NCBI GenBank assembly: GCA_033026295.1
Contig: CM065179.1
Location: 23,925,275 to 23,989,274 of the forward strand
Direction of reading: 5' to 3'
From: Channa striata
Lineage: Eukaryota > Chordata > Actinopteri > Anabantiformes > Channidae
DNA length: 64,000 nucleotides
Shown here: positions 11,746-23,345 of the stretch, in pieces
How positions within the stretch are numbered: position 1 is the stretch's first letter
Layout of the letters: every line of letters begins with the position of its first letter
Program-made: the position numbers and the translations under genes
The notes under the pieces: generated by a model
The model's database searches: none
Told to the model about the DNA's origin: nothing
The model's input: the letters and a program-made list of their open reading frames with translations, nothing else

Positions 11746-12949
11746 CTGTACACGGACTATTTTGCAGCATAGGCACAAAGACTACAACACAGAGGATCAG
11801 TTACCCCGCTGGTATCCACACACACAAACACACAACCCACATACCCTTACCACAGCCTATACTCAACTAAACTGTCCTCAGTCTGCTGGGAAAATACTTT
11901 TCTTGGTCCTCAATAAGTAGCAAGTGCAAGAACAGACACACACACAAAGTCACACTACAACACAATGCTGGCCTCCTCTTACAATTTACAGTACACTTGG
12001 CACTGTAAATCAGTGACATTGGACTGTGAGTTATTTGGCTTGTGTGCTTGTGTTAAATAATACCTGGCTGAATCCAGAGGACTTGGAATTACATGAACAC
12101 AATAAGATCACTTTTTAAATTCTGTAGGTCGGAAAATATCCACGAGACAATTAAAAAATAAAATAAAATATTAATCAAATATCTATGTGTGTACTGTAGG
12201 GTCACAAGTTGGGTACAAAACGTAGACGACACTGCCTTTGTGTCTAAATCCAACCAAACCAGCATGTCTGCCCAGTTATAATCCATCATTTTTGTCTGTG
12301 GTGAAAAATAGTATTATTAAGTCATCAAGTCATCCTTTAGGTTGGATGTCAAGTGTGTGATGTGTGAAAAAACGCCAGACATGAGAGGCTGTGCTAACAG
12401 GAGGCCAGGCTAAAATGATCGGGAAAATATTAAAGCTACCTGAAAGATATGGGTCTAGTGAAAAGTATAATCTGTGATGATGAACTTGTGTTACTACTGG
12501 TACCAATTAGTGTGATTAACCTTGTGATAGTTTAAGGCAACTCAGCTCCTCTGAACTCCTGAACAATTCATCATCATTGTTTTCCTCTCAAGTGGCTTAT
12601 TAAACAAATTTAATTTCCATGTGCATACAAAATAACAATTAGTCTACTTATTGTGATTAATTATACACAGTGTGGGAAATGAATTGCTATGCATTCAAAA
12701 TAAAGACAAAATATATGTGGGAAACTGGTCACTTTTTAGGTTGATATGGTTAATACTTACTATATGTACGTGTCTTTGACACCTATTTGGGATGTTGACA
12801 AACTATTCAGTGGCTCATTGTGTAATATCAGTCAATCCTAATGGCTCATTAGATCCTGGAGCTACCTGCCAAAAGAATCAGTAGATGGTAATTATGCACC
12901 GTCATAGCTGTGTGGTCACAGTTACAGAACTAAACATGGAGCTACAACT

Positions 12950-13075
12950 TTCCCTGAGAGCGAGTGGTGGCCTGTGCAGGGTGTACCTCACCTGTCACCC
13001 AGTGACAGCTGGGATAAGCTCCAGCTCCCACGACTCTGAACTGGATACGCAGTTACAGATAATGGATGGATGGAA
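12950..13075 (+). repeat. SINE family A, 3' part only
   Basis: The segment carries GCAGGGTGTACCTCACCTGTC, CCAGTGACAGCTGGGATAAG, CTCCAGCTCCCACGACTCTG and a terminal CAGATAATGGATGGATGG. It is closer to the expected family sequence than the copy at 8093-8412, but lacks the tRNA-like head. The 5' truncation is normal for elements copied by target-primed reverse transcription. Confidence 0.68.
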
Positions 13076-13139
13076 AGTCAAGGTCCAGGGAAAAGGTCAT
13101 GGATTGGGGTAAAACAGAGGAACAATAAGGTTAAGACCA

Positions 13140-13735
13140 CTTCACACATCCAACAAGAGGGCCACACCTAATGACCCCCATCTTGATGGCTCCGCCCTGT
13201 TGTCACCTCCCACCCAATGAGCCTGTTCAGGCCAGGGTGGCGACACAGCCAACTCTGGGGAATAGAAGTGGTTCCCTGGCCAACTGTTCCTGAAGCAGCT
13301 GCTCGGAGAAGTAGCAAAAGGTTCCTAACCAAGATGAAAGAAGTCCAGCTGACGTGATTCTATCTGATAACAATGACTAAAGTTACAACCGTCACTGTGG
13401 AATTGAGACAGGAAACAACTTCGTTGCCTGCTTGCCTGTTTACCTGCCTGCACAGCCACCACTCGTCTTCAAGCCGTCTGTAGTTAACCTGTCCGCTGAG
13501 CTGTTACTCGCCTACTCTCCTGTCTGTCTGCTCATCCTCGTCGGCCGAAGCCCTCTCTCCCCTACCTGTCTGGGCATTCCCCATCCTGCCTCTCCTGGTG
13601 CTCCCATGTATCTGGCCCCGCAACACATTGCCCACCTCCCTATTCACTGTCATTATTCTGTTCTATTTCAATAAACAATCACAATCTTCCTCCTGTGTCC
13701 TGTACTTCTGGGTCCAAAGAAACATATTTCTGATA
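13140..13735 (+). mobile_element. LTR-like remnant (Ty3/gypsy-type solo LTR, tentative)
   Basis: This stretch is C-rich with repeated CTGCCTG/CCTGTC words. It ends in TTCAATAAACAATCACAATC and then CTCCTGTGTCCTGTACTTC with TGGGTCC. In many teleost Ty3/gypsy elements the 3' LTR has such a pyrimidine-rich section, an AATAAA signal and a short R-U5 ending in a tGCATTTGGGTCC-like word. I see no polyprotein, primer-binding site or second LTR, so at best it is a solo LTR. The boundaries are approximate. The 80- and 131-codon frames over it are not recognisable proteins. Confidence 0.38.
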
Positions 13736-15439
13736 GTGTTGTACCCGCCCAGACGCCTCTATGTACATGTTGCTTTTAAATTGCATCATCTAGACTGGCT
13801 AACTGTAACTAAACTAAACTTAAAACACACAGATATTTCCGAAGGAAAACTTGCACACGTGGCCAAATGTGTGTGTGTAATGTGTTTGCTGATAATGTTT
13901 AACCTGAAAGCCTCATGTGCACACATACTGCACCGTGTGTGTGACTTAAGGAATTACTGGCTGGCTTCACAGCAGAAACTTTACATTTCCTGACAGATTA
14001 TGCCTTTTTTTTTTTTTTTTACTTCTAATCAAAAAGAGATGATAAATGAATAACTTCCAACATATCGGTCTTAATCAACAGACTGCGCAGTGTGTGTTTT
14101 GGATTAGAGGGAATCACAGTACGGTGGGAACAGAGGGTGACTCATCGGAGGGGAGAGGAGAAGACAGAGGGGACAAAAATAGAAAATGGGAACTGTTCTC
14201 TCCTACAAATTTAAATGGCTCCAGCTCCACGCAGCCAGCTGGGACTCATGAAATATTGTTTGATTGTTGTAATCCATCACATCTTTTGACACACGGGGAC
14301 CTGTGTGAGCATGTATGTATTTGGGTATACAGTGGGGACTTGGCCTCCTGCAATAACAATAGCAGAGAGAGGAACACGGAACTAAATGAAATACTTTTAG
14401 TATACCACAGACCTACAGATGACTGCAAAAGCTGGGCTAGGTTTGAATGATTCTCCAATGTTGGTTTGAGTCTTAGACCGATTAGGCACGAGACTATCAC
14501 CACCTGCTGGATTTAATATCGAAATAGTATGAGCAAATAAATGTTGATGTAACATTATGGGTTAACCACGTGACAGAACGTAGAGTTGTGAAAATCTGTG
14601 AGTACTTTCAATTATGTACTTGCTGGAAAAAGTCGATAATCTGCTTAGCACAGGACTTGACAACCTGCGGCTCATTAGCGCCCCTGTAGTGGCTCCCTGG
14701 AGCCTTTTTTCAAAAATGTATGAAAATGGAAAAAGATGGGGGGGTAGATTTTTTGTTTTAATATGGTTTCTGTAGGAGGACAAACACGATAAACATTCTA
14801 AAAGTTTTCCAATGCTTTAAAAATGTGCATAATAAATATTAATGTGGTAATGCATTCCAAATAGATATGAAACTGATATGAAACATTAATAAAACACAAG
14901 TTGGAGAATAAAGATAAAAAGGAGTTTGTCACGACTTGTGTAATTAAATTTATTCAGAACATTCTTTTTACCATAGTTCCTACTGTACTCCTGTCTTCTC
15001 TTTCCATGTTCCTTTTGTCTTGCCATACTGTCCTTGGGTCATCTCAAAATTTACTATTTCTACCCCCAGTTACTAAATAATTAATAAGTCACTAAATTAA
15101 AGTCAAACTACAGAGTTCTTTTTATTGAGTTTTTGTTCTAGATTTTAATGTTAGAACAGTTTTGTTAAATAAATATATTCTACTCATGAAGTCTTCTCTT
15201 ACATGTAATGATAAATGACATGAATAATGTATGCGCTTATATGACTCTTTGAACATTGGGGGTTGCAGACCCCTGGCTTAGTTTTGATTGATTTGAAGAG
15301 GTACTTGTAGTGGACAATAACTTGCACTTTTACTTGAGTAGTGAGTTGGTTTACTTGCACACACGTGTTGCTGTGACCATGCTGACTCTGGTCCTCCATG
15401 ACTTTATTATGTTGTGGCTGATCAGTGATTACCATTTAA

Positions 15440-15790
15440 GCTTAACTTTAGAAGACAATGTATGTTTCATCCGACCAAACGCAAATCAAAGCCAACAAAA
15501 AACACTATATCTACTGTCAAGCATGGTGGCGGCTCTGATGCAGGCTTTTCTGCATCAGGACCAGAGAGACTGGCCATTATTAGGAGAAACAGGAAATCCA
15601 ACCTCAGGGAGCGAAAACGTCAGCTCATCAGTTTGTGGACTGAAGCAGAGGCGCAACTTGATAATGCAGCACGACAATGGATCCCAAACATCAGATTAAG
15701 TCGACCTCAAACGAAATCAAATTGTTTTTGGCGGAGTGGCTTAGAAAAAGCCAGGACCAGGAAGTTTAGGGGTTGATTACTTTTTCACAT
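15440..15790 (+). pseudogene. Decayed Tc1/mariner transposase fragment (catalytic part)
   Basis: A frame from 15462 begins RKSKPTKNTISTVKHGGGSD and continues FSASGPERLAII. This corresponds to the KNTIPTVKHGGGS..WGCFAASGxGxLxxI block. Further on, the neighbouring frame gives NLIMQHDNGSQTSD, a decayed copy of the MQQDNDPKHTSK block that holds the second catalytic Asp. A change of frame between the two blocks and several deletions show it is dead. No inverted terminal repeats were found. Confidence 0.7.
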
Positions 15791-18700
15791 AATCATTTCA
15801 AACTTGTCTTTTGTGTGAGACACAAAAGATGCCTGTCTGGTATGTGCTGTAAAACACGGTACACTAACACAAGCACACACAACGACAGCTTCTTCACACA
15901 TGCACACTCCCCAGCACAAAAAAATCCATGTGCAATAACATCAAAAGCATCCACAAATGATGCTTAAACTAGGTGTGGGGTGGACTTACTGTAGAGTAGA
16001 TATGTACTGCATAGAAACTATCTTCAGCACTTGCCCTACTCCTACAGTTCCCTCTGAATAATTATACACAGAACTATGTACTATATAATTATATACAGTC
16101 CATTTATTTCTTGAACATTTTCCTACATGAAAAGGAAAAAGAATTGGACGAAAAAAGAAGAATGTATATGAACAACAAATCTCACACTCCACATGTCCAG
16201 TTTAAACCATGTGTGAGATGTGCACATTCTGTCTGCACTTACTTCTACAGCATGTTCAGCGTGTGCGGAATGGCCGGTGAATGATTTTGTGCTAATGTAT
16301 CTTTCTAGCCCCCTTTTCCTCCTATAGCTCTCCTCTGACAGAAGCGGAGTTTGCAACATTATAAGTATGATGGGAGAAACTAAAAAAACATTCGACACAT
16401 GCCTAATTTACTTCCACACTGGCATGAAGTTATTGTAATTGACCGGGATTTGCTTTGCTGTAGCCTCACATGAGGACACAGAGGTCGTACAGTTCCTCTT
16501 TGTAGATGTAAGCAAAGTACCTGCTCATTTCAGTGAGACCTGCAACCTTAAAACTCATATGCAGCAGCATGTCTTTTGTCCCTACCCACAAAAAGCATTT
16601 ATGAAAAGCCACGTGTTAAATTGCAGCCCTCTGCTGCTCGGAGACTTCACAGACATTGGCCATTCACAAGCTAAATATAAAATCCCCCTGCTCATTTGTC
16701 TGAGTTTTGCAAGAAAACAATTCTAGCCTGGAAATCCGAAAAACTATTACATCATTACAATCTCCTGACAGAATACATTACTATTAATAAACATAAATTC
16801 ACAAAGGGAATACATATCAGCCTTTAAAGAACTCTGACTGGGATCCACTCCTAATTTATTCCAAAGCAGGGTTGACAGTTGAGCCAGTATCCATGCAAAT
16901 TTAGATTTAATGTTAACCTTAGTTATTAATATATTATTCAGTAGTTAATATACAGTAGTGATAAATTAATTTACCATATTAGATATAATATGTATGTACA
17001 TGTGTTTATCTTCTTCTTTGTCTCTAAAGTTAACTATAATGTGCTGACCCTCTTTTTTTCCCCGTTTTCTTTTCTCCGCTTACACTTTAGATTTACTATA
17101 GACATTGCAGAGATGAATAGACATACATTTAAAAGTACGTATTGAAGTCAAGGTCACAACATGTTTTTGAGATATTTTGAAAGACATCTGCCACCTGTGC
17201 TCAACATATAACTGACACATGACATTACACATGACATTTAAGGTGGAGAAAAAGAATCAGATAAGATAATCACACTTTAAGGACCTCCCACACTTAGCAG
17301 TGTGGTGTTCTCGTTCTACAAACATCACTCAGAAGCAGAAAAGTCTGATTGAAATAACATGAATGAGTGAAGCTGGAGAGAACAGTTTTAGAAGCACAAA
17401 TGCACCAACTGGCAAACTGGAAAGATACAAAGGATGAATGAAAACTATGACTGACATTGGCTTTTTAGTTCATGAGAAAGAGGCCAGTATTGAAGGTACC
17501 TCTTGAACAACCAGAGTCTCTTACAGCCATCTGGATGATAAAGTATTATTGATGAAATATACAATGGGGCTAATTTCTCATTGCCTACTTGATTTAAATC
17601 CGTGTTGTAAAATCTTGCATTTAAAAGCTTACCTTATTGATATGATTTAAATGAAAAATGACAGTTATACCAAGCTTTACAAATGGGTTAGGAGACCTGT
17701 AGTTAATAAATTATGAGTCGTATTTGAGTTCACACTACTGAGCACCAACATGGCACACATTCTTAGCATATTAATGCATGCTGTGGTTTCATCCTGTGTT
17801 TGCTGCCCTCATGTTCCAAATGCAGAAAGTGTGTAAATCCACATACACTCATGACTGCACCAGTTCCTTGCATGTAAAGGAATCTTTATTGAGTGACTCC
17901 TTGCACAGCGTGAGGCCTGGCGACATGCACCAAAGATCACGTTCAGTTTCCCATTTGCACTAGCTGTAAAGGGATCCTTTCTGATGCGCTCAACACAACA
18001 CGCAAAGGTTGTCTGAGGTTGATTTTTAAACGTAAATTGGTGAATTAATCCCATTTGCTGGTGACTTTTGAGTATCCAGCGTTTTTCAGCTTATTAACAA
18101 AAATTCTGATTGCGAGCACCAAATATTGAGCAGAGTAAGTCTAAGCATGAGCATGGACATTTTGAGTGTGAGGGGTCAGTTTTAAGAGAAACCTTTATAA
18201 AATTGGAAACTAAAATCCTTTAAATATCCCCCCAAAGTGAAAAAAAAATCTTCTTGATATAAGATAGAAGAATCTCTCTTTACATCTGAGAATGTGAACA
18301 GTCTGTTGGACACAAATCATGAGGGGTTAAATGTGGGCATTGGAAGGGAATATGGACTCTGACAGACTTGGGGGGAGACACATTTTTCATCAGGGATGCT
18401 CTAAAGGACATGCTGTCGTAAAAGGCAAAAACTGGCAGTCTGGACTCATTTTAATTTCACTTTCGCTCGCTACGTATATTATTTGGAACATGCTGGTCTT
18501 TCTCTGTACCTCACAGGCGTTGGGTAGCTGGTCCATGTCAAGGAGCACTGAAGCTGTCACACATTTCATGTTCCCTTTGTGACTACAAAGTAATAATTAG
18601 ATTTTACAGAGCTGCATTATAGTCGTCGACATCTTTCCTTAATCTTTACCTCCAGATAAATGTGCTTCTTTAACTTTCTCACTGAAATATGTGTAATTAA

Positions 18701-19163
18701 ACCTCCAAAGTGTACATTCACAGTGGGTTTAAGACATAATCCATTGTACGGTTATTTTGATGTCTACAGCGTTCGCTGTTCATTTCCGGCACTGACAATA
18801 GCCTGCTCTACCTTTCCTTGGTATCACTGTGGAGGACTAAAGGCAGCGCTGCTACTGAGCACTATCACAGTACAGTACATTAATGGAGATTTATGTCAGA
18901 TCAAACTAGACCAAAGGCAGTTCCACGTGAAAAGAGAAAAGAAAGGAGAATTGTGATTAAAAAAGTTGAACAAATGGTTTTTGGGGGATTCAATTAGCTC
19001 TGGTTGTTTGATCTGAGTTCCCTCCATGACTGCCAGTCATGAATACTGCAGTGCTCCACACCGGCTGTGAAGAATCCATTAAATATCACTGGCCCTGTGC
19101 CTCAGGGGGCTGCTAAAAGCAGGGACTAGACACACACACATTCACACATACACCAAAGTATTA

Positions 19164-19164
<1 letters not shown>

Positions 19165-19205
<41 letters not shown>

Positions 19206-19350
19206 ACAGAGCACTTTCACATCCACTAAAGTCACATCACACTAAACTATTAAAAGACCCAAAAATGGATTCAATGCTAACCACTTATGTCCAGCCTACA
19301 CAAAGACATATACATTTCATATATATATACATACATTTCATATATATACA

Positions 19351-19418
<68 letters not shown>
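19165..19418. repeat. CA microsatellite cluster with ATATACATTT units
   Basis: Two long CA tracts (19165-19200 and 19354-19418) flank a section with repeated units of the form CATATATATACATTT. The region is simple-sequence DNA. The His/Thr-rich 74-codon frame across it is an artefact. Confidence 0.92.
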
Positions 19419-19423
<5 letters not shown>

Positions 19424-19730
19424 AATATTATAAAAACAAATTCACAAGTGAAGTTTGGTAAATCTGCAGGTCTACAAGAATATATATGAGAATATTCTTA
19501 CATGGGGCCCTTATATTAATGACCTGAAGACTTATTCTAGCTCTAAACGTATGTATATTTACTAACTATAACTGCAACCTTAAACATAATCATAAACCAA
19601 GTCATTACAATGGAATCCAGTGATTTTGTCCTGGGACCAGTGTCTTGACTGGTCTTGACAAAGCCATGCCCCTCCAGTGACTGCGCAGTCACATTTAAGT
19701 CTCTGTAAAGTGGGTAGGACCTTGTAAGCA

Positions 19731-19769
19731 AACACACACAAACACACACACACACACACACACACACAT
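19731..19769. repeat. (CA)n microsatellite
   Basis: A CA tract of about 39 bases with one AA interruption near its left end. Minus-strand frames rich in Cys and Val over it are artefacts. Confidence 0.93.
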
Positions 19770-20589
19770 CCAAAAGTATTTATTTCACTGTCCTTTTCCT
19801 CCTCCTCTTGTTTCTCTCCATCTGGTGCCTCTCTGTATTTTTACCAGCCGAGATAAAAGCTCCCTCCCACCTGTTTTCCACTTGAACACGAGAAAGCATT
19901 GAGAGTATCTGCACGTTTCGCAAAGTCAAATTTATAACTTTAAGACATTTATAATGCCACCTGGAGTTAAATTTAATACCAATTTAATAACCACAATAAA
20001 GAACCCCAAATCTGTCACAAGCAGCCTCTTTCTAATTACACACAGCTGATGAAAATTGTAAAACTAAATGTAAGCATAAGCAAAATGACACTCAGAGATC
20101 AAGTGTAAGGACATGATGTTCATTTGTGTATTATAAAGCAGGTGCAATAAAGTAAAGCCTCTTCCCCAGTGACAATGTTTTATAACAAAAGCAAGAAATG
20201 AGATGCTCTCTGGTTCCATTCACACTTAAAACTGCACAAATTCACAAGATGGATTTATGACTTTTTTTTTAACCAAGTATCATGAATAATAACAAAATGT
20301 TAGTTATGTTAGTGTTGATGCAAATGTCTATTATTTATTTTTAAATGTTCTTCTCTGTGACTGAGTAGACTGAAGTCAGTTTTTTATGTTTCTGATGACT
20401 TTTTTCCACTGTCGGCCTCTTTATCTATGGAGGGCAATGCAGCTCTCTCTAATAATAATAACAGCTTCTTGTGTGGACAAGATGATATCTGATGTGCACA
20501 CGAAAAATATAAGGTGACTCATGTGCACATAAGATACAGGCCCAGGAAGTAACACTGTACAATCCAAGTGCTGGTTGGTTTCTGATCTT

Positions 20590-21945
20590 CTTGTGTCTTC
20601 TTTTTAGCAGGATTCTAGAGAGTGAGAAGATGCCTGAGGAATGGAGGAGAAATGTTCTGGTACGTAAGAACAAGGGTGACACGCAGAACTGCAGCAACTA
20701 CAGAGGGATAAAGCTGATGAGCCACACAATGAAGCTGTGGGAAAGAGTAGTGGAAGCCAGGCTTAGGAAGGATGTGGAGATTTGTGAGCAGCAGTATGGT
20801 TTCATGCCCCGTAAGAGCACCACTGATGCCATTTTCGCTTTGAGGTAGTTGATGGAAAAGTACAGAGATGGTCAGAAGGAGCTGCATTGTGTCTTTGTGG
20901 ATTTAGAGAAGACGTATGACAGGGTGCCGAGGGAGGAGCTGTGGTACTGTATGAGGATGTCGGGGGTGGCAGAAAGTACGTCAGAGTAGTTCAGGACATG
21001 TATGAGAGAAGCATGACGGTGGTGAGATGTGCCGTAGGTAGTACAGAGGAATTCAAGGTGGAGGTGGGACTACACCAAGGATCGGCTTTGAGTCCCTTCT
21101 TGTTTGCTATGCTGATGGACAGGTTGACAGATGAGGTCAGACAGAAATCTCCCCGGACAATGATGTTTGCAGATGACATTGTGATTTGCAGTGAGAGTAG
21201 AGAGCAGGTGGAGGAACAGCTGGAGAGGTGGAGGTTTGCTCTGAAAAGAAGAGTAATGAAAGTCAGTCGTAGTAAGACAGAATACATGTGTGTAAACGAG
21301 AGGGAGCAAGGTACAAGAGTGAGGTTACAGGGGGCTGAGGTGAAGAAGGTGCAGGAGTTTAAGTACTTGGGGTCAACAGTTCAGTGTGATGGGGAGTGTG
21401 GAAAAGAGGTGAAGAGGCGAGTGCAGGCGGGTTGGAATGGGTGGAGGAAAGTGTCAGGAGTGTTGTGTGACAGAAGAGTGTCAGCAAGACTCAAAGGAAA
21501 GGTGTACAGGACAGTGGTGAGACCAGCTCCGCTCTATGGGCTAGAGACAGTAGCAGTGAGAAAGAGACAAGAGGCAGAGATGGAAGCAGCAGAGATGAAG
21601 ATGTTGAGGTTCTCCTTAGGAGTGACAAGGTTGGACAGAATAAGGAACGAGCTCATCAGAGGGACAGCGCACGTTGCCGGTGTTAGCAACAAAGTCAGAG
21701 AGGCCAGATTGAGATGGTTTGGACATGTGCAGAGGAGGGACAGTGAATATATTGGTAGAAGGATGTTGGAGATGGAGCTGCCAGGCAAGAGGGCGAGAGG
21801 ACGACCAAGGAGGAGATATATGGACGTTCTAACAGAGGACATGAGGTTAGCCGGTGTCAGAGAGGAAGATGCCCAGGATAGAATGAGGTGGAAAGGGATG
21901 ATTCGCTGTGGCGACCCCTAATGGGAAAAGCCGAAGTAGTAGTAG
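20590..21945 (+). pseudogene. RTE-like non-LTR retrotransposon, 5'-truncated copy 1
   Basis: The copy begins inside the fingers of the reverse transcriptase: the frame 20591-20848 encodes ESEKMPEEWRRNVL, NYRGIKLMSHTMKLWERVVE and QYGFMPRKSTTDAIFALR. It has a TAG stop just after FALR (about 20846-20848), then VFVDLEKTYDRVP, then a one-base deletion near 20972 (GCAGAAAG against GCAGAGAAG in copy 2). From there the frame 20941-21921 (326 codons) runs to the end with LHQGSALSPFLFAM, the catalytic FADD, KVQEFKYLGSTV and the C-terminal RWFGHVQRRDSEYIGRRML/RGRPRRRYMDV blocks. The 3' UTR is very short (TGGCGACCCCTAATGGG...) with an AGT-type tail. The clade call (RTE-like) rests on the short UTR and motif style. 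The copy is inactive: no endonuclease, one stop, one frameshift. Confidence 0.88.
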
Positions 21946-22114
21946 TAGTCTCTTCTGTGGGTTTAGGATTTCGTTTAAAGCCTTTATCATTGGAGCCAAC
22001 TTCATTTTAGGTGCCCTCTCACGTTCCTAAATGGGCACATATTTACCAGAACTGGTGCGGAAACTGTCAATAATGAACTTCAACTCTTGAAGAAGAGTCT
22101 CTGTGTGCCATTGT

Positions 22115-22381
22115 TAAAATAGCAGCCCGTCCACCAGGTCGTCCACCAATCCCACAGTTGTTGGTTCGATCCCTGGCTCCTCTGGTCACATGTCAAGTAT
22201 CCTTGAGCAAGACACTGAGCCCTGCTGAGTTGCTCCCTGTGAGTGTTGGCCAGCTGCGTAGCAGCTCCCCCATCGGTGTATGAATGTGTTTGAGAGTATG
22301 AAGGGGTAGATAGGAAGCAGTGTAAAGCGCTTTGAGTACCAACAGATAGAAAAGCGCTATATAAGTGCAGACCATTTACCA
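22115..22381 (+). repeat. tRNA-headed SINE, family B
   Basis: A B-box-like GGTTCGATCCC lies at 22163-22173. It is followed by CTGGCTCCTCTGGTCACATG, CCTTGAGCAAGACACTGAGC, a GCAGCTCCCCCATCGGTGTA block and the 3' end AGCGCTATATAAGTGCAGAC CATTTACC. This is a common teleost SINE. Other copies lie at 29885-30105 and 46319-46462 (minus) and 40288-40437 (plus). The minus-strand frames here are by-products. Confidence 0.76.
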
Positions 22382-22423
22382 TAAGATGTCTGCAGAAGCC
22401 CATGGCTGAGACGAGGTCAAGTA

Positions 22424-22530
22424 ATTCAATTCAATTTTCAATTCAACTTTATTTATATAGCGCCAATTTACAACAAGGTCATCTCAGGGCACTTTACATA
22501 ATGAAGTCAAGACTATACAAACAGGTTTTG
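22424..22530 (-). repeat. L2-like LINE 3' tail, short copy
   Basis: On the plus strand it reads TTCAATTCAATTTTCAATTC, AACTTTATTTATATAGCGCC AATTTACAACAAGG and TCATCTCAGGGCACTTTACA. This is the reverse complement of the 3' end seen at 47160-47304, with its TTGAA tail. Only about 110 bases are present, so it is a strongly 5'-truncated insertion just 43 bases from the end of the SINE-B copy. Confidence 0.7.
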
Positions 22531-23227
22531 TAACCCCTCCTCATCATTTTTTCATCCATACTGCCCTGCCCTCAGCAACTAAGTAACGTTGTTATCGGGG
22601 CCACGCTGATGGGACGCGTCTTTTTCCTAGAGCCAGAATAGATGCACAGCACATGTGGTTTACTCTCTTCATGCAGCTAACGTAATCTGCTTCCAGGAGA
22701 TGTGTGTTGGAAATCTACATATAAAGACACAAACTAGTGTATAATCTATATATATCAGCCCTTACCAGCTTCTTGGATGTTGCCCATTCCCTACTTATCT
22801 CGCTCATAATACATATACCAGTACATGATAGGTGACCAGCAAAAACGTAACTATGCGCTGATATTGGATTAAGTGCCATTCAAGCCTGTTCTCATTTTCA
22901 AGGAATTAAAAACTGCTGCTCTGTCCAGTTTCTGCATGCAGATGCGTAAGGTACCCTACGTGCCAGGGATTGACGCTCAGGGCTTTCGTTGTAACCGATC
23001 AGAAACCCTGGTGGTTCAATAGGTCAATGACGTAAAATACGAAGAGAAAAAGTGTGCGGGGTGTTGGATGGTACAACAAGACACACGACTTTTCCACAGG
23101 AGACCATGGTTTGACTGTCTCATTGTGTTTCATTGGTTTGTTTCGCAACGTGGCACACTTGGTTACTAATGTAAGGACATACGTGTGTGATGCTGTCACT
23201 GTTTTTTTTGTATGTACAGTCATTCCT

Positions 23228-23345
23228 GCAGCGTCAAACAGTAGCGCTCCTGGAGCATTTAATAGTAACGCAAAAGGTGCCTGTCAGTAGGATTCGTCAA
23301 AGGATGTACAAAGTGGGACATTCCGACACCTCAAGAAGCGTCAAT
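23228..23345 (-). repeat. Dispersed repeat, minus-orientation copy
   Basis: On the minus strand the order is a GCGTCAATATCTGACG-like palindrome region (plus AGCGTCAATATCTGACG at about 23338), then ACAGGCACCTTTTGCGTTAC, then GCGCTACTGTTTGACGC. It aligns with ACAGGTACCCTTTTGCGCCAC at about 33600-33620. It is a third member of the repeat seen at 2800-2960 and 33515-33690. Confidence 0.45.

Noticed and set aside
19165..19769. Repeated CA units considered as a CRISPR-like or satellite array
   Set aside because: The units are dinucleotides without unique spacers; ordinary microsatellites.
21534..21842. Minus-strand frames of 102 codons here and 192 codons at 41421-41999
   Set aside because: They are antisense shadows of the reverse-transcriptase frames on the plus strand.
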